NCBI GenBank assembly: GCA_965203605.1
Contig: OZ241902.1
Location: 3,472,001-3,536,000 of the forward strand
Direction of reading: 5' to 3'
From: JAPOUP01 sp965203605
Lineage (GTDB): Bacteria; Pseudomonadota; Alphaproteobacteria; Rhodobacterales; Rhodobacteraceae
DNA: 64,000 nucleotides
Shown: in pieces, positions 1 through 9,578 of the stretch
Numbering within the stretch: the stretch's first letter is position 1
Layout of the letters: each line of letters starts with the position of its first letter
Position numbers and translations under genes: made by a program
The notes under the pieces: generated by a model
Databases searched by the model: none
Told to the model about the DNA's origin: nothing
Seen by the model: the letters and a program-made list of their open reading frames with translations, nothing else

Positions 1-261
1 CTCACTGCCATTTCGCGCAGTTTCGTCTTTGCGTAGTGGTGCGAAGTCCTCGGCCAGACGTAATCGTTGCCGATCAGGGCCCAGCTGCGTGGTCGGTATT
101 CCGTCTGTATGCACTCCATGGACGGACCGAGTTGTTCTTCCGGCACCTCCCCGATGGCGAAGAGCCCGTCCGTTCTTTCACCACCTTCGTAGAGCGGCGT
201 GTAGACATAGGGGATGCGCTGGCGGACGACCTTGCTGAGGCGCTGACGTATGGCGCTTATA

Positions 262-1497
262 CCAAACCAAATTAATAATGTGCCCAGAACAAAGACTGAA
301 CATCATGCTGTGTGACACGGCAATATTCTGCGTGTGACCGGTGGCGCCGTCCTGTATCCTGTGCCTTGGAAACATGCATAAGGAGAGAACGGCATGCCTG
401 CGAAAGTCATGGTGTCGCGCACCGACCACACACCCGAACAACTACGCGAACTGGCCCGGAAACACAGGTTCCGCGACTGCCGCCGCCGGATGCGCGCGAT
501 CGCGCTGGTCATCGAGGGCAGGCTATCGCGGACCGAGGTGGCCTCCGCCGCCGGCGTGGGCGTCCGGACGCTCCGCGACTGGGTTGTCCGTTACAACGCC
601 GACGGCCCCGGCGGCCTGCGGGACGCCGCCCGGCCGGGGGCGCCGCCGAAGCTGGACGGCGGACAGGCGGAGGAGGTCGTGTCGTGGCTGGATGGGGGGC
701 CGGACCCCGACGCGGGCGGGCCCTCCCGCTGGACCGTCGCCGACGTCCGGAGGCGGATCGCGGGCAGCTTCGGGGTGGCGTACACGCTGGAGGGCGCGCG
801 CCAGCTGGTGCGGAGGCTGGGCTTCCGGCACATGTCCCCGCGGCCCGTCCACCCGAGGGCGGACCCCGCCGCCCGGGAGGGATTCCGCAGGGATTCCGTC
901 CGGTTGGCGCGGGAGGCGGTGCCCGACGGGGTGGCCCCGGAGGATGTGCTCGTCTACTTCCAGGACGAGGCGCGGGTGGGACAGAAGGGCATGCTGTCGA
1001 GGGTCTGGGCGCGGAAAGGGACGCGCCCGCGCGTCGTGCGGGACCACCGGTACGGATACGTGTACCTGTTCTCCGCCGCCTGTCCCGCCACCGGCGACGC
1101 GGTCGGGCATGTCTGCGACAGGGCCAACACCGGGGAGATGAACCGGCACCTCCGGGAGATCGGGGAGCGGGTCCCCGCCGGAAAGCACGCCCTGGTGGTC
1201 CCCGGCGGCGCGGGCTGGCACCGGTCGAAAGACCTGGGGATACCGGACAGCGTCTCCCTGCTCCGGCTGCCGCCCTACAGCCCGGAACTGAACCCGGTGG
1301 AGACGGTGTTCTCCGTCCTGAAGCACCGGCATTTCGCCAACCGGGTGTTCGAAAGCGCGGAGCACGTCAGGGAGGTGGTCGAGCGCGTCTGGGACGCCTT
1401 CATCGGCCGGAAGGGCGAGATCACGCGGATCACCACGAGGGAATGGGCGGTGCCGTGAGATCAGGGGCGCCTATCGGCAATGATTTATTTGGTTTGG
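262..1497 (+). mobile_element. IS630-family insertion sequence with TA target duplication
   Basis: The element is 1236 bp. It is bounded by perfect 11-bp terminal inverted repeats, CCAAACCAAAT at 262-272 and ATTTGGTTTGG at 1487-1497, and flanked by a TA dinucleotide on each side (260-261 and 1498-1499). A TA target and an internal single transposase gene fit the IS630/Tc1-mariner group. Its G+C content is visibly higher than that of the interrupted gene, which suggests arrival from another background. Removing the element and one TA restores the reading frame of the host gene, so the boundaries are well supported. Confidence 0.9.
394..1458 (+). CDS. IS630-family transposase, probably catalytically dead
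   Basis: This 354-aa protein has an N-terminal helix-turn-helix (about residues 15-70, LSRTEVASAAGVGVRTLRDW) and a DDE domain. The first acidic residue is in YFQDEARVG (D191) and the last in LNPVETVFS (E303). The middle Asp, normally in a V-(M/L)-D-(N/G)-A-G-W-H motif, is replaced by Gly: the sequence reads VVPGGAGWH, with G271 encoded by GGC where GAC is expected. The start is supported by AAGGAG eight to ten bases upstream. The gene fills the element and is not frameshifted. From family knowledge, loss of this Asp should abolish transposition; that is an inference here. Confidence 0.85.
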   Translation: MPAKVMVSRTDHTPEQLRELARKHRFRDCRRRMRAIALVIEGRLSRTEVASAAGVGVRTLRDWVVRYNADGPGGLRDAARPGAPPKLDGGQAEEVVSWLDGGPDPDAGGPSRWTVADVRRRIAGSFGVAYTLEGARQLVRRLGFRHMSPRPVHPRADPAAREGFRRDSVRLAREAVPDGVAPEDVLVYFQDEARVGQKGMLSRVWARKGTRPRVVRDHRYGYVYLFSAACPATGDAVGHVCDRANTGEMNRHLREIGERVPAGKHALVVPGGAGWHRSKDLGIPDSVSLLRLPPYSPELNPVETVFSVLKHRHFANRVFESAEHVREVVERVWDAFIGRKGEITRITTREWAVP

Positions 1498-1906
1498 TAT
1501 TATATGCATACCAACGATCGCATCGATGGATTCCGTTTCGATCAGATCGTTGACGGTTTCCTCGATCGGGATGTCTGCCTCCATGGCCGCATCGATCATG
1601 ATGAGCTGGACCTTCAGCCCAGCTATGCCAACGGAACGGTTCAACTCTTCCACGGCGACCTGTGCGCTTGAAATGCAGGAAGGTGCCCAGAGTCCGGCCG
1701 CGCCGCAGAGGGGGATGAGAAGAGCGATACGATACGTGCTTCCGCTGTGCAGGGCAGGGTCGTCGCGCAGCTCCTCAAGTTCGGTCGGAACATTCAGCAG
1801 TATGTCCATCGCATGAGCCATTCCTGATGAATCGGGAATGGCGACATACCAATTGAATTCACTTTCCAGGTCAACTAATTTCGCTTCGACAATCGCGGTG
1901 AATCCC

Positions 1907-2377
1907 ATGGAACCGAACACAAATCCAATTCGGAACTACCTTTCATACGCACTGGCTGCGGCACATAGGAAGGTCACTCTGTCCCTCAACACGCGTCTGA
2001 AGAAGCACGGCATGCAGATCGAGGCATGGCGGATTCTGGAAACTCTCGAGACCGGCCAGCGCCTGACAATGGGCCAACTTGCGGACGTGGTGTTGATGAA
2101 TCCACCGACGTTGACCAAGCTGGTTGACCGGATGGTCTCAGACGGGCTTGTGCATCGTCAGTTTGCCCGGCATGACCATCGTCAGATCAATGTGCTTGCC
2201 ACCGCATTGGGCCGGAAGCGGATGCTGCAGATCAGGCAGGAGGTTGAAGGGCAGGATGCGGCGCTTCTACAGACCCTTGGCAATCCGGCGACCGAAGAAT
2301 TGATCCAATTGCTGAAAGGAATCACGCAAACCACCAAACACCTGCCTCCCGAGAACGGCGCGGACCACCAGACCTGA
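1907..2377 (+). CDS. MarR-family transcriptional regulator
   Basis: About 156 aa starting at MEPNTNPIRNYLSYAL. A winged helix-turn-helix is visible around LTMGQLADVVLMNPPTLTKL, followed by a wing with DRMVSDGLVHRQFARHDHRQ, the usual MarR pattern in which a D-x-R motif follows the recognition helix. Length is normal for the family. It is divergent from the interrupted substrate-binding-protein gene, and the two possible starts almost overlap at 1907-1908, so it may regulate that transporter, as MarR proteins often control a divergent neighbour. The ligand is unknown. An in-frame extension back to 1838 is open but has no obvious ribosome binding site. Confidence 0.8.
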   Translation: MEPNTNPIRNYLSYALAAAHRKVTLSLNTRLKKHGMQIEAWRILETLETGQRLTMGQLADVVLMNPPTLTKLVDRMVSDGLVHRQFARHDHRQINVLATALGRKRMLQIRQEVEGQDAALLQTLGNPATEELIQLLKGITQTTKHLPPENGADHQT

Positions 2378-2441
2378 GAACAGGTCGGCTCGCCAGAACA
2401 GACTTGCCCTGCGCCATATATGACTTTGGGAGAACTCCGCC

Positions 2442-2606
2442 ATGACTGCCGCTCGGCAGCCGCGAGCGTCACCAGAGTTTCTGCCGGGGATTCGGCCGAT
2501 TCCTCTCGAACTGCGTGATGGATATGCATGTGTGCCGCTCGACCAGCTTGCATTAGGCTGGCTCGTGAACCAGTCCGCTGTCTCCGAACGTATCCGCCGC
2601 ATCTGA
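2442..2606 (+). CDS. Small hypothetical protein (54 aa)
   Basis: An ATG at 2442 preceded by GGGAGAA at good spacing opens a 54-codon frame ending in TGA at 2604-2606. The product begins MTAARQPRASPEFLPG and ends SERIRRI; composition is ordinary (Pro-rich N-terminus, hydrophobic middle ACVPLDQLALGWLV). No family is recognised. It lies 64 bp after the marR stop on the same strand and could be co-transcribed. The evidence is only the frame and the Shine-Dalgarno sequence, so it may be spurious. Confidence 0.3.
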   Translation: MTAARQPRASPEFLPGIRPIPLELRDGYACVPLDQLALGWLVNQSAVSERIRRI

Positions 2607-2989
2607 ATCCGCATGGCGGCCTGATTCACATAGAACCGAACCGGAAGTTGGCATTGCGGGGTCGATAGGCGGGAGTGAGACCTTCTCCTCGAAGCTCCTT
2701 CTGGAAGTGAATCGTGGTCACGAAAGTTGGAAACCTGTCAAAGAACCTTGACCGGAGCTTCAACGACGACCGCAACCGGGTCCGCACCAGCGACGTCCCA
2801 GAGAACTCGGCCCTCTCGCGGCACCTCCCAATCAGTCTCTTCAGAGTGTCGGTCCCCGCGCCTGACTTACCGACATCCTGCTGCGCATCACCACTCACCA
2901 GGCTGGCCAATGGCATTTTCCTCTAGCCCAAATTCAGTTTCCTTCGCTGCCAAACCGCGTTCTGCGCAGGTCATCCGGTCCGCGGCGTC

Positions 2990-3192
2990 AGTTTTGTCAT
3001 GTATGAGATAAACGGACACAAAAATTCAGACGATTCATGATGAATTCCCAAATTCGGCTAAACTGGCGATGAACAGATAGCTGTCAATTTGCAACACCTA
3101 TTCGAGATATTTGACAAAACGGAACCATCATTCATCCATCATATTGATATTTGTAGGTCTGCTGTCAATATATTCCCTTAATCGTCGCAAAA
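2990..3192 (+). promoter_or_regulatory. AT-rich leader of the relaxase gene, candidate promoter/oriT
   Basis: The stretch from 2607 to about 2980 holds no gene I can support. From about 2990 the sequence becomes clearly AT-rich. It contains an odd palindrome ATTCAT-G-ATGAAT, two direct copies of CTGTCAAT (3081-3088 and 3162-3169) and TTGACA at 3111-3116, the last two motifs being partial inverses (TGTCAA/TTGACA). Relaxase genes of the MOBQ type often sit next to their oriT, so this is a reasonable place for one, but no nic-site consensus was recognised. Confidence 0.35.
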
Positions 3193-6100
3193 ATGACATA
3201 TCGTCCGCTAATGGCACAATACAGGTACAGCGAAGTGCCGATCTCCCGCGGTAAGGGTAGAAGCGCGGTCAAATATGCCGCCTACTGCCATGCGACAAAG
3301 ATGACTTCGATAGTTGAGGGCCCTAGCGGGAATCACATCGAGAAAGCCGGTCAACTCATGCACTCGGAAATCGCTCTGCCGGAGCACCTACCCGGCTGGG
3401 CGGCAGAGTCCTTCGGCGAACCTGCATTCCTCATGGCACTTGAATCGACGCGTCAACACCACGATGGGGACGCTGCCATCAAGGCCGCCTGGGCGACATG
3501 TTCCCAACGACTATGGAACAGCGTCGAGTTGGCTGAGCGGAAACTCCACCCCCGCTTCTCAGTAGCGAGGTATGCGCTTTCGGTGATCATCTCCAACCCG
3601 ATCGAGCTCCCGCTGGACCATCAGATCGACCTGGTGCGGGGCTTTGTCGATTCTGCCTACGTTCAGCATGGCATGTGCGTTGACTGGGTGATTCACGACA
3701 CGAATGAAGGCCATCCCCATGTCCATGTCCTATTCACGACGCGCTGCCTTGATGTGGACGGTTGGGGCAGGAAGATGCACTCATGGGCAGACTGGAATGT
3801 CGTACTCGAACGCCGGGGGCTTTGGGCGCAGCATGCGAACGTCAGTCTCGGTGCGCTGCGCATGGAGGACTGGATCGATCACCGGAATTACGGAGCCCGC
3901 GGGCTGAAATTGATTCCAGACACCGCTAGCCCGCACCTCGTGGTGGATGATGAGGGAGAAGGGCCTGGGGCTCAAGGTTATGAAAAAGCCATCAAGGCCA
4001 AGAAGCGCAACCAGGCCTATCTGAAGAGAAACCCTGAGCACTTCGTGGACATCCTGCAGGCCTCGAAACACTCCTTTACCGAGATCGACCTACGCGCACA
4101 GGTGAAGAAGCGGATGGAGGTGTCCGTGACGACAGCTGGTCTGGAAGAGATATGCGTCACGACCGACGAACTCAGGGCGCTGGGCGATCAGGCAATGAAG
4201 TCAAACGACCTGATTCGGGTGGAGCCGGACACACCGGATGGAGCCCATCGCCTAACGACGCGGACCAGACTCACGGCAAATGACAGGCTGGAACAGATGG
4301 CGCGCCGCCTGGCCGAGCGGCATCTCGCGGCAGACCATCCCGCTCTATCGACGGATACAGTGAGTTCAATCGGGCTGAGTCCAAGTCAAAGGGTGGCGAC
4401 GGAAGCGATGGTCGCGTCAGATTCCATCACGCTTGCTCAAAGCCGGCCTGGATCTGTATTGGACACCGTTCTGGAGCGAGCAGCCGAAATCTGGCGTTCC
4501 CGGGGCTTCGACGTTTGCGGAACCGCCTTCCGCAGCGATTCCAGACTGGCCCTGGAAAACCTAAACGGAATTCGTGTCAGACCGCTGTCCAGATGGGATT
4601 TCCTGTGGTCGCGCGGCATAGACACCCCAACCGAACAGACAGTCTTCATTCTGACGGATGCAGGCATGGTCGACGTTCCCTACTGGAGCCGAATTCTGAA
4701 CCAGGTTTCGGAATCCGGTGGCAAGGTCATCGCCGCCCGGGATCCAAATCGTCCGCTTCCGGGCGTCGGAAGTTCGGGCTGGTATTCGGTCGAGGCTGGT
4801 GTCGGGCATTCGGTTGGCATCGGAAAAGTCGTTTGGCAGCGGCATGTCGGAGACCGGATGGCGACAGGCGCACTGGAACGTGGTGGCAGTGGAGCGAGAG
4901 GTGCCATCGAACACTATATGCGCAATGGTGCGATTCGGCTTTGCGGACAGTCGGAGGATCCGTTCTCAACTCTGGCCAAGGCGTATTTCGACGCAGGAAG
5001 TCACGGCGAGAGCAGGATTGGACTCGTATATTCCCCTCGAGACGAGCGCGCGTTGAATCGAGCCATCCGGGAAGAGGCTCTGCAAAGGGGCGTGGTTGAG
5101 AGAGCAGCGGCTCAATACTACGGAGTGGCCAGTAACATGGACCGATCGGGACGGACTCCACAGATTGCGGAGGTGCCGCTCGAATTCGGGCCAGGAGACC
5201 GGATAAGGCTGACACAGCGGCATCCTGAACTGGGACTCCCAAGATTTGCACTTGGCATGGTGACAGCAGCTCGTAAGGACGCGGTCGATGTCAGGATGGA
5301 CGGAAGCAGCGGAATTCTGACACTCGACCTCTCGATGTTCCGGCACATCGACTATGGTTACGCGGTGGCGCTCGCTGACGCTGAACCCGTCAATGCGGAT
5401 CATGCGTTTGTTCTCCCTCACGGATCAATGCATCGGCACGCGGTGCATGTGGCGCTAACCAGGCATCGGGAAACCGTAACCGTGTTCGGGCGACCCGGGC
5501 ATGTCGAGTCCGTGGCTGATCTAATCCATCTGGCGCAAACTCCGGGCCACGCCGGAATTTCCCATCGGGACATTCCCGACAGTCCGCGAGAGGCTCCGTT
5601 ACGGTCCTTGGCGCGACTGTCAGGAACGGGACAACCACCCGTAAGGCGGACGGCTCATGATATTGGTCCTCTCATTGACCACTTTACCCGTGAAGCCTTT
5701 GGCACAGGCATAAGTGCTTTATCGGATGGAGCGCTCATCGATGTCGCCAGTCGATTTGCGGAGCGCATGGACTCGTCCTGGAATGCCGGTGATCCGGTGC
5801 TGTCCGGCAGGCTTTCCCGCTACGCGAGGGATCCGACGTTGGCCGTCGAAGATCTTCTACAGGATCAGGCCATCGTCCGAGCGGACGAAATAGCGGAACG
5901 AATCGCCCGGGAAGTGGTGGAGCCCGAGACATTCCTGCGGCGTTTCATGAGCGCAATGGCGCATCCGGACCTCGTGCGTGTTCCGGACCCTCGTCAAGCA
6001 GGAAAGGCATCCGTCTTCTCGACGCGAAGCGCATTGGGCCTACGGGCGAGTGCCTTGGTCGAGACACTGGAACTGGCGGAATCGGCTGTATCCGAAACCG

Positions 6101-8964
6101 CACGGGAGCCATCTGGGGCGAGTGGACATCTGATTGACCAGACAATGGCTTCCGTATTTCCGGAAGCGGATGAGGCGCGGAATACCGGAGAGAACCCGGT
6201 TTCGATACGGTACGGACTTTCGGCCAAGCGCTTGAATCTCGTACGCTGCTCCAAGAGCTGCGAGAAATCGGGCGTTCTGTTGGAACTTGTGCGGGAGTGT
6301 GCACGGCTTGGATGGACCACGATCGGAATCGCCCCTTCGATGAAGGGGCTTTCCTTTCTGGGTTACGAAGGCGTTCGCAACCTTACTTCGGTGCGGGATT
6401 TTCTTGACGGCAAGCAGCGGGACCGGATTGAGAACCGCGAGACTTCCCTGGTGATTCTCAACGACGCCAGCGTCATCGGAAGTGACGATGTGTCTGCCTT
6501 GCTCAAAATCGTTCTGACAGGTGGCGGAAGGCTCGTTGTGCTACTCGATGATTCACCGTCCGCATCACTCGAGGAAAGTGCAGTGTTTCGGGCTCTTGAA
6601 CTGAGGTCTGGCGGGAGGCGCACCTTGCCTGTGGCGACCCGAAATCCGGATCGATCCAATGTGCTCAATCTCCTGTCGCTAGGTGGTGAGCATCAGGACC
6701 GGGCACTGGCAGTACTTGACGACGATGGTGTGCTTCGGCACGGCGGCAGCCTTCGCGGTGCGATCGGGCGCATTGCAAGAGACTTTATAACGGACATACA
6801 TCCAGATCGGATCGCGGTGACATCTTCGCAGGTTGAGGCCGACGCCGTGAATGAAGCTGTGCGGGCTCACTTGGATGCTGTTGATCCGCGACGGCGGGAG
6901 AATGCAGGAGAATTCGAGGGTCGGACATCAGGTCTTTCGTGCGGAGACCGGATCAGGCTGCTGGAAAGCCTGCCCAGGGCGATCGCTCGATCTCAGGAGG
7001 GCGCATGCATCGGGACTCCTGAAAGTCCTTTGGTTCGTGCGGGCGAGACCGCGGAAGTCATCTCGCGAAACGAGAAAGGCGACATCGGACTGAGATTGGC
7101 GAACCAAGAAGGCTACCGGGACATAACGGTCCCCTCGGAAAAGGACCTACCAGGTTGGCGGTTCGCGTTTGCCGGAACCGTGGAGAGCGAGGTGCCGCAG
7201 AGTCGCAACAGTGTCCATGTCCTGGTATCCCACCGGATGACAGGACAAGCGCTGCTGTCCGTAATGGAAATGCATGGGCGTAGACTGAGCCTGGTCGTTC
7301 CAGTGACTGGATCAGGTAAGCTTGGTTTCCTGCGGGAAAAACTTCGTCGACGTGATTCAAGCCGGGTTCGGCCAGACCACGGGTTTGGGTCATCACCGTC
7401 TTTCGGGTCGGGGGCGGAGGACTCTCCTGAACACCCGAACCGGGACAGCGACGGGTGCAAGGAAGCGGTAATCAGGATCACAGAGTCTATGCGGCTTGGT
7501 GAATGCGTCCTCCCTGAGAAATTTCCGTCTGGAGTGGCTGGCAGTGTTCTGGTGGACATGTTCGGAGCGTCTGTGTTGACCTATGGTCGGGCACCATCCG
7601 ACAGTGACCGGCTCTATCTTGAAGGTCTCGTTAGCACTTTCGACGACGTTGACAACTGGCGGACAATTCTGGCGCAGATGCCAAAGAGCCTGCCGGATCA
7701 GGCGGACGGCGTGGCCCGGATGGTTCTTGGAGCGGCGGCAACCGAAAGGACTCCAACGCAGGCATCGAGACTCGCGGCATGGATGCTTGCGACTCGGATG
7801 CTCGGAGAGAATGTCATTGCCGACCGGCTTGAGGCCGGGCTCACGCTATTCGGGAGCCGGTTCCGGCTGGCCAGGCTGTACGCCAGAACCGATGACTGGG
7901 TTCATTCAGGTCCGGAAGCTCATGAACCTACCGCGAAGGGCGGTTTTCGGGAATTCGACGTCGAAGGAATCCTTGCCGAAGTTCCGCAGGCTGAGGAACG
8001 GGCGGCCTATGAAACAATGGCCTTGTTCGGAGTGCACGGTTCAGTCAGGATCGGATTTGTCCGAGAGTTTGAGGACGAGCGGCAAAGGGGTTGGAACAAA
8101 TGGGAGGACCGCGAAAGAACGCTCAGGATCGAGCGCGAAGAGCGCTGGTGCCGTAATGACGCCGCCTTGGTGATCGCCTGCACCGTCGCCGCGAGGACCC
8201 ACGCTGGCGACCCTGTGCATCGCCTTCACCTCTGTCCGGCGTTCCATCCTTTGCTTATGGCCGCCAATGAGGCGTTGGATCGGGTTAGGAAAGACGCGGA
8301 ACCGATCGCCAGGAACACCGCTCTATCCAGGGCGAGGTCCGATCTTCGCGTCAGGATAGTCAAACAGGTCGATGGAGAAAACGGACTGGCCGCCGAACAT
8401 GCGCAGTATCGCATGGAACCCTTTTTCGTTGACCATAGGAAGATGGACTTCTGGAACACATGCTACAGTCATGCTGTCAACGCCCTGTCCGGGCATGACC
8501 TGGAGCCTACACGGCTGGAGTGGTTGGCTGCGGCCGCTCTCATTGTTGCGGAGCCCGGTCTCCAGAAGCATCTGGCGCAGGCGATGACCCAGGCACTGGC
8601 GCTGGGTTCACCTATATGGGATGCCGATGGGTTTCGACGGGAACGGGCCAGGCTGATGTCCGAACTTGAAAAAAATTCCCGCCCGAATGAACCAGCGGAC
8701 CTGAACGGAACATCCGGACCCATCGCCCGGCTTTACGTATTGTTCACTGAGCCGGAGATTCGCGGGCTGGCCGATGGTGCCAGCGGGGTGGCTGACGAAA
8801 TCGCTCCAGGCTCCGATGTGAACCGGATAGCGAAGAACGTCAGGATGATTCATGGCAGTCGCCACGCCAGTTCGGCGCCATGGTTCGACAGGTATCGGGA
8901 TAGGGAGCGGTCACTGGAGATCGGACGTGAGAGAGAACACGGGATTTCGATCGGTCTATTCTGA
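3193..8964 (+). CDS. Giant MobA/MobL-type relaxase with two degenerate helicase modules
   Basis: This 1923-aa protein starts with a MobA/MobL (MOBQ) relaxase domain: GKGRSAVKYAAYCHA (residues 21-34, with Y31 as likely nicking Tyr) and the metal-binding triad HPHVHVLFTTR (H174, H176, H178). Residues about 390-770 align by eye with the TraA/RecD-type helicase, but the Walker A position reads AQSRPGSVLD (about 415-424) and Walker B reads FILTDAGMV (485-493) instead of a DEAG motif; a motif VI-like VALTRHRE (753-760) is kept. Residues about 1000-1380 look like a second, even more worn helicase copy (LVILNDASVIG, RLVVLLDD). The rest is unassigned. No coupling protein, mating-pair or integrase gene is nearby. 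M7 (3211, MAQYRYSEV) is the start more usual for the family. Confidence 0.8.
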   Translation: MTYRPLMAQYRYSEVPISRGKGRSAVKYAAYCHATKMTSIVEGPSGNHIEKAGQLMHSEIALPEHLPGWAAESFGEPAFLMALESTRQHHDGDAAIKAAWATCSQRLWNSVELAERKLHPRFSVARYALSVIISNPIELPLDHQIDLVRGFVDSAYVQHGMCVDWVIHDTNEGHPHVHVLFTTRCLDVDGWGRKMHSWADWNVVLERRGLWAQHANVSLGALRMEDWIDHRNYGARGLKLIPDTASPHLVVDDEGEGPGAQGYEKAIKAKKRNQAYLKRNPEHFVDILQASKHSFTEIDLRAQVKKRMEVSVTTAGLEEICVTTDELRALGDQAMKSNDLIRVEPDTPDGAHRLTTRTRLTANDRLEQMARRLAERHLAADHPALSTDTVSSIGLSPSQRVATEAMVASDSITLAQSRPGSVLDTVLERAAEIWRSRGFDVCGTAFRSDSRLALENLNGIRVRPLSRWDFLWSRGIDTPTEQTVFILTDAGMVDVPYWSRILNQVSESGGKVIAARDPNRPLPGVGSSGWYSVEAGVGHSVGIGKVVWQRHVGDRMATGALERGGSGARGAIEHYMRNGAIRLCGQSEDPFSTLAKAYFDAGSHGESRIGLVYSPRDERALNRAIREEALQRGVVERAAAQYYGVASNMDRSGRTPQIAEVPLEFGPGDRIRLTQRHPELGLPRFALGMVTAARKDAVDVRMDGSSGILTLDLSMFRHIDYGYAVALADAEPVNADHAFVLPHGSMHRHAVHVALTRHRETVTVFGRPGHVESVADLIHLAQTPGHAGISHRDIPDSPREAPLRSLARLSGTGQPPVRRTAHDIGPLIDHFTREAFGTGISALSDGALIDVASRFAERMDSSWNAGDPVLSGRLSRYARDPTLAVEDLLQDQAIVRADEIAERIAREVVEPETFLRRFMSAMAHPDLVRVPDPRQAGKASVFSTRSALGLRASALVETLELAESAVSETAREPSGASGHLIDQTMASVFPEADEARNTGENPVSIRYGLSAKRLNLVRCSKSCEKSGVLLELVRECARLGWTTIGIAPSMKGLSFLGYEGVRNLTSVRDFLDGKQRDRIENRETSLVILNDASVIGSDDVSALLKIVLTGGGRLVVLLDDSPSASLEESAVFRALELRSGGRRTLPVATRNPDRSNVLNLLSLGGEHQDRALAVLDDDGVLRHGGSLRGAIGRIARDFITDIHPDRIAVTSSQVEADAVNEAVRAHLDAVDPRRRENAGEFEGRTSGLSCGDRIRLLESLPRAIARSQEGACIGTPESPLVRAGETAEVISRNEKGDIGLRLANQEGYRDITVPSEKDLPGWRFAFAGTVESEVPQSRNSVHVLVSHRMTGQALLSVMEMHGRRLSLVVPVTGSGKLGFLREKLRRRDSSRVRPDHGFGSSPSFGSGAEDSPEHPNRDSDGCKEAVIRITESMRLGECVLPEKFPSGVAGSVLVDMFGASVLTYGRAPSDSDRLYLEGLVSTFDDVDNWRTILAQMPKSLPDQADGVARMVLGAAATERTPTQASRLAAWMLATRMLGENVIADRLEAGLTLFGSRFRLARLYARTDDWVHSGPEAHEPTAKGGFREFDVEGILAEVPQAEERAAYETMALFGVHGSVRIGFVREFEDERQRGWNKWEDRERTLRIEREERWCRNDAALVIACTVAARTHAGDPVHRLHLCPAFHPLLMAANEALDRVRKDAEPIARNTALSRARSDLRVRIVKQVDGENGLAAEHAQYRMEPFFVDHRKMDFWNTCYSHAVNALSGHDLEPTRLEWLAAAALIVAEPGLQKHLAQAMTQALALGSPIWDADGFRRERARLMSELEKNSRPNEPADLNGTSGPIARLYVLFTEPEIRGLADGASGVADEIAPGSDVNRIAKNVRMIHGSRHASSAPWFDRYRDRERSLEIGREREHGISIGLF

Positions 8965-8975
8965 TCGCCAACTTA

Positions 8976-9420
8976 TCAATGGCCCCATCCCGATTCTGGG
9001 CGGCAGCAGGGCACCGCGGCATGTGGCAACCCGCCGACGGTGCGGGAACGGCCCTCTCTCGCCGATTTCGTGGGCGCAAGCCCGCCGGAACAATCGCTTT
9101 GGAGTTTTGGCGGCGTCCGAGATTCGACAGCGACGCGGACCAGATCGACCAGGGCGTCGTCGCTCCAGCCGGCCTGCTTCAGTTTCCCGCGCATCGCGTC
9201 CTTTCCCGGGTCGATCTTGGCGACGTCCGTCGATATCCGCTGCATCAATGCCAGCCAGTCCGGCCCGTTGCCGTCCGGTTCCGCTGCTGGTACTCGTCCA
9301 TGATCACGTCCAGATGCCATGGGACGCTCCGGCGTTTGCCTTCGCGGGTGAGGCGGCGCAAGATGTTGGCGGCACGGCAGTAAGGCAACATCTTATGGTA
9401 GAGGTGCCGGTGGACGGAAC
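8976..9420 (-). pseudogene. Frameshifted hypothetical gene remnant
   Basis: Two minus-strand frames each look protein-like and join across a shift near 9300. The upstream part contains YCRAANILRRLTREGKRR and HLDVIMDEYQ; the downstream part contains GPDWLALMQRISTDVAKID and QAGWSDDALVDLVRVAVE, ending before 8976. Neither frame has a good start of its own. I do not recognise the family. The stretch between here and 9773 holds no other gene I can support apart from the repeat at 9579. Confidence 0.3.
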
Positions 9421-9578
9421 CTCGCCCCCACGATGGAAATGAGAGACAGATGACTGAGTTCAACACCCCTTCGATGGGAATGCTACCAAGGTACATGTGG
9501 CGCTGCAGGTGAGCGACACGAGCTGGATACTGGCGGTGGGCCATCCGCTCAGCCCGGGCCAATCCCTCTCTGCGGAAA

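Larger units (their letters stand above)
1..1821 (-). pseudogene. UrtA/AmiC-like periplasmic substrate-binding protein, split by an IS element
   Basis: Reading the minus strand from about 1821 to 1498 and then, after removing the IS and one TA copy, from 259 to 1 gives one continuous frame that runs off the left edge. The N-terminal part contains YRIALLIPLCGAAGLW and AQVAVEELNRS, typical of the type I periplasmic-binding fold (urea/amide ABC transporter or AmiC-like sensors). The part left of the IS continues with IPYVYTPLYEGG and RSWALIGNDYVW, both typical of this family. The insertion falls after GMHI, so the resident product is truncated. The frame is also open upstream, with an ATG at 1908 that faces the marR start; the true start is uncertain. 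The family call is from motifs; the ligand is unknown. Confidence 0.75.

Noticed and set aside
312..1553. Long Arg/Gly-rich frame overlapping the IS630 transposase
   Set aside because: Low-complexity product from a GC-rich gene read in another frame.
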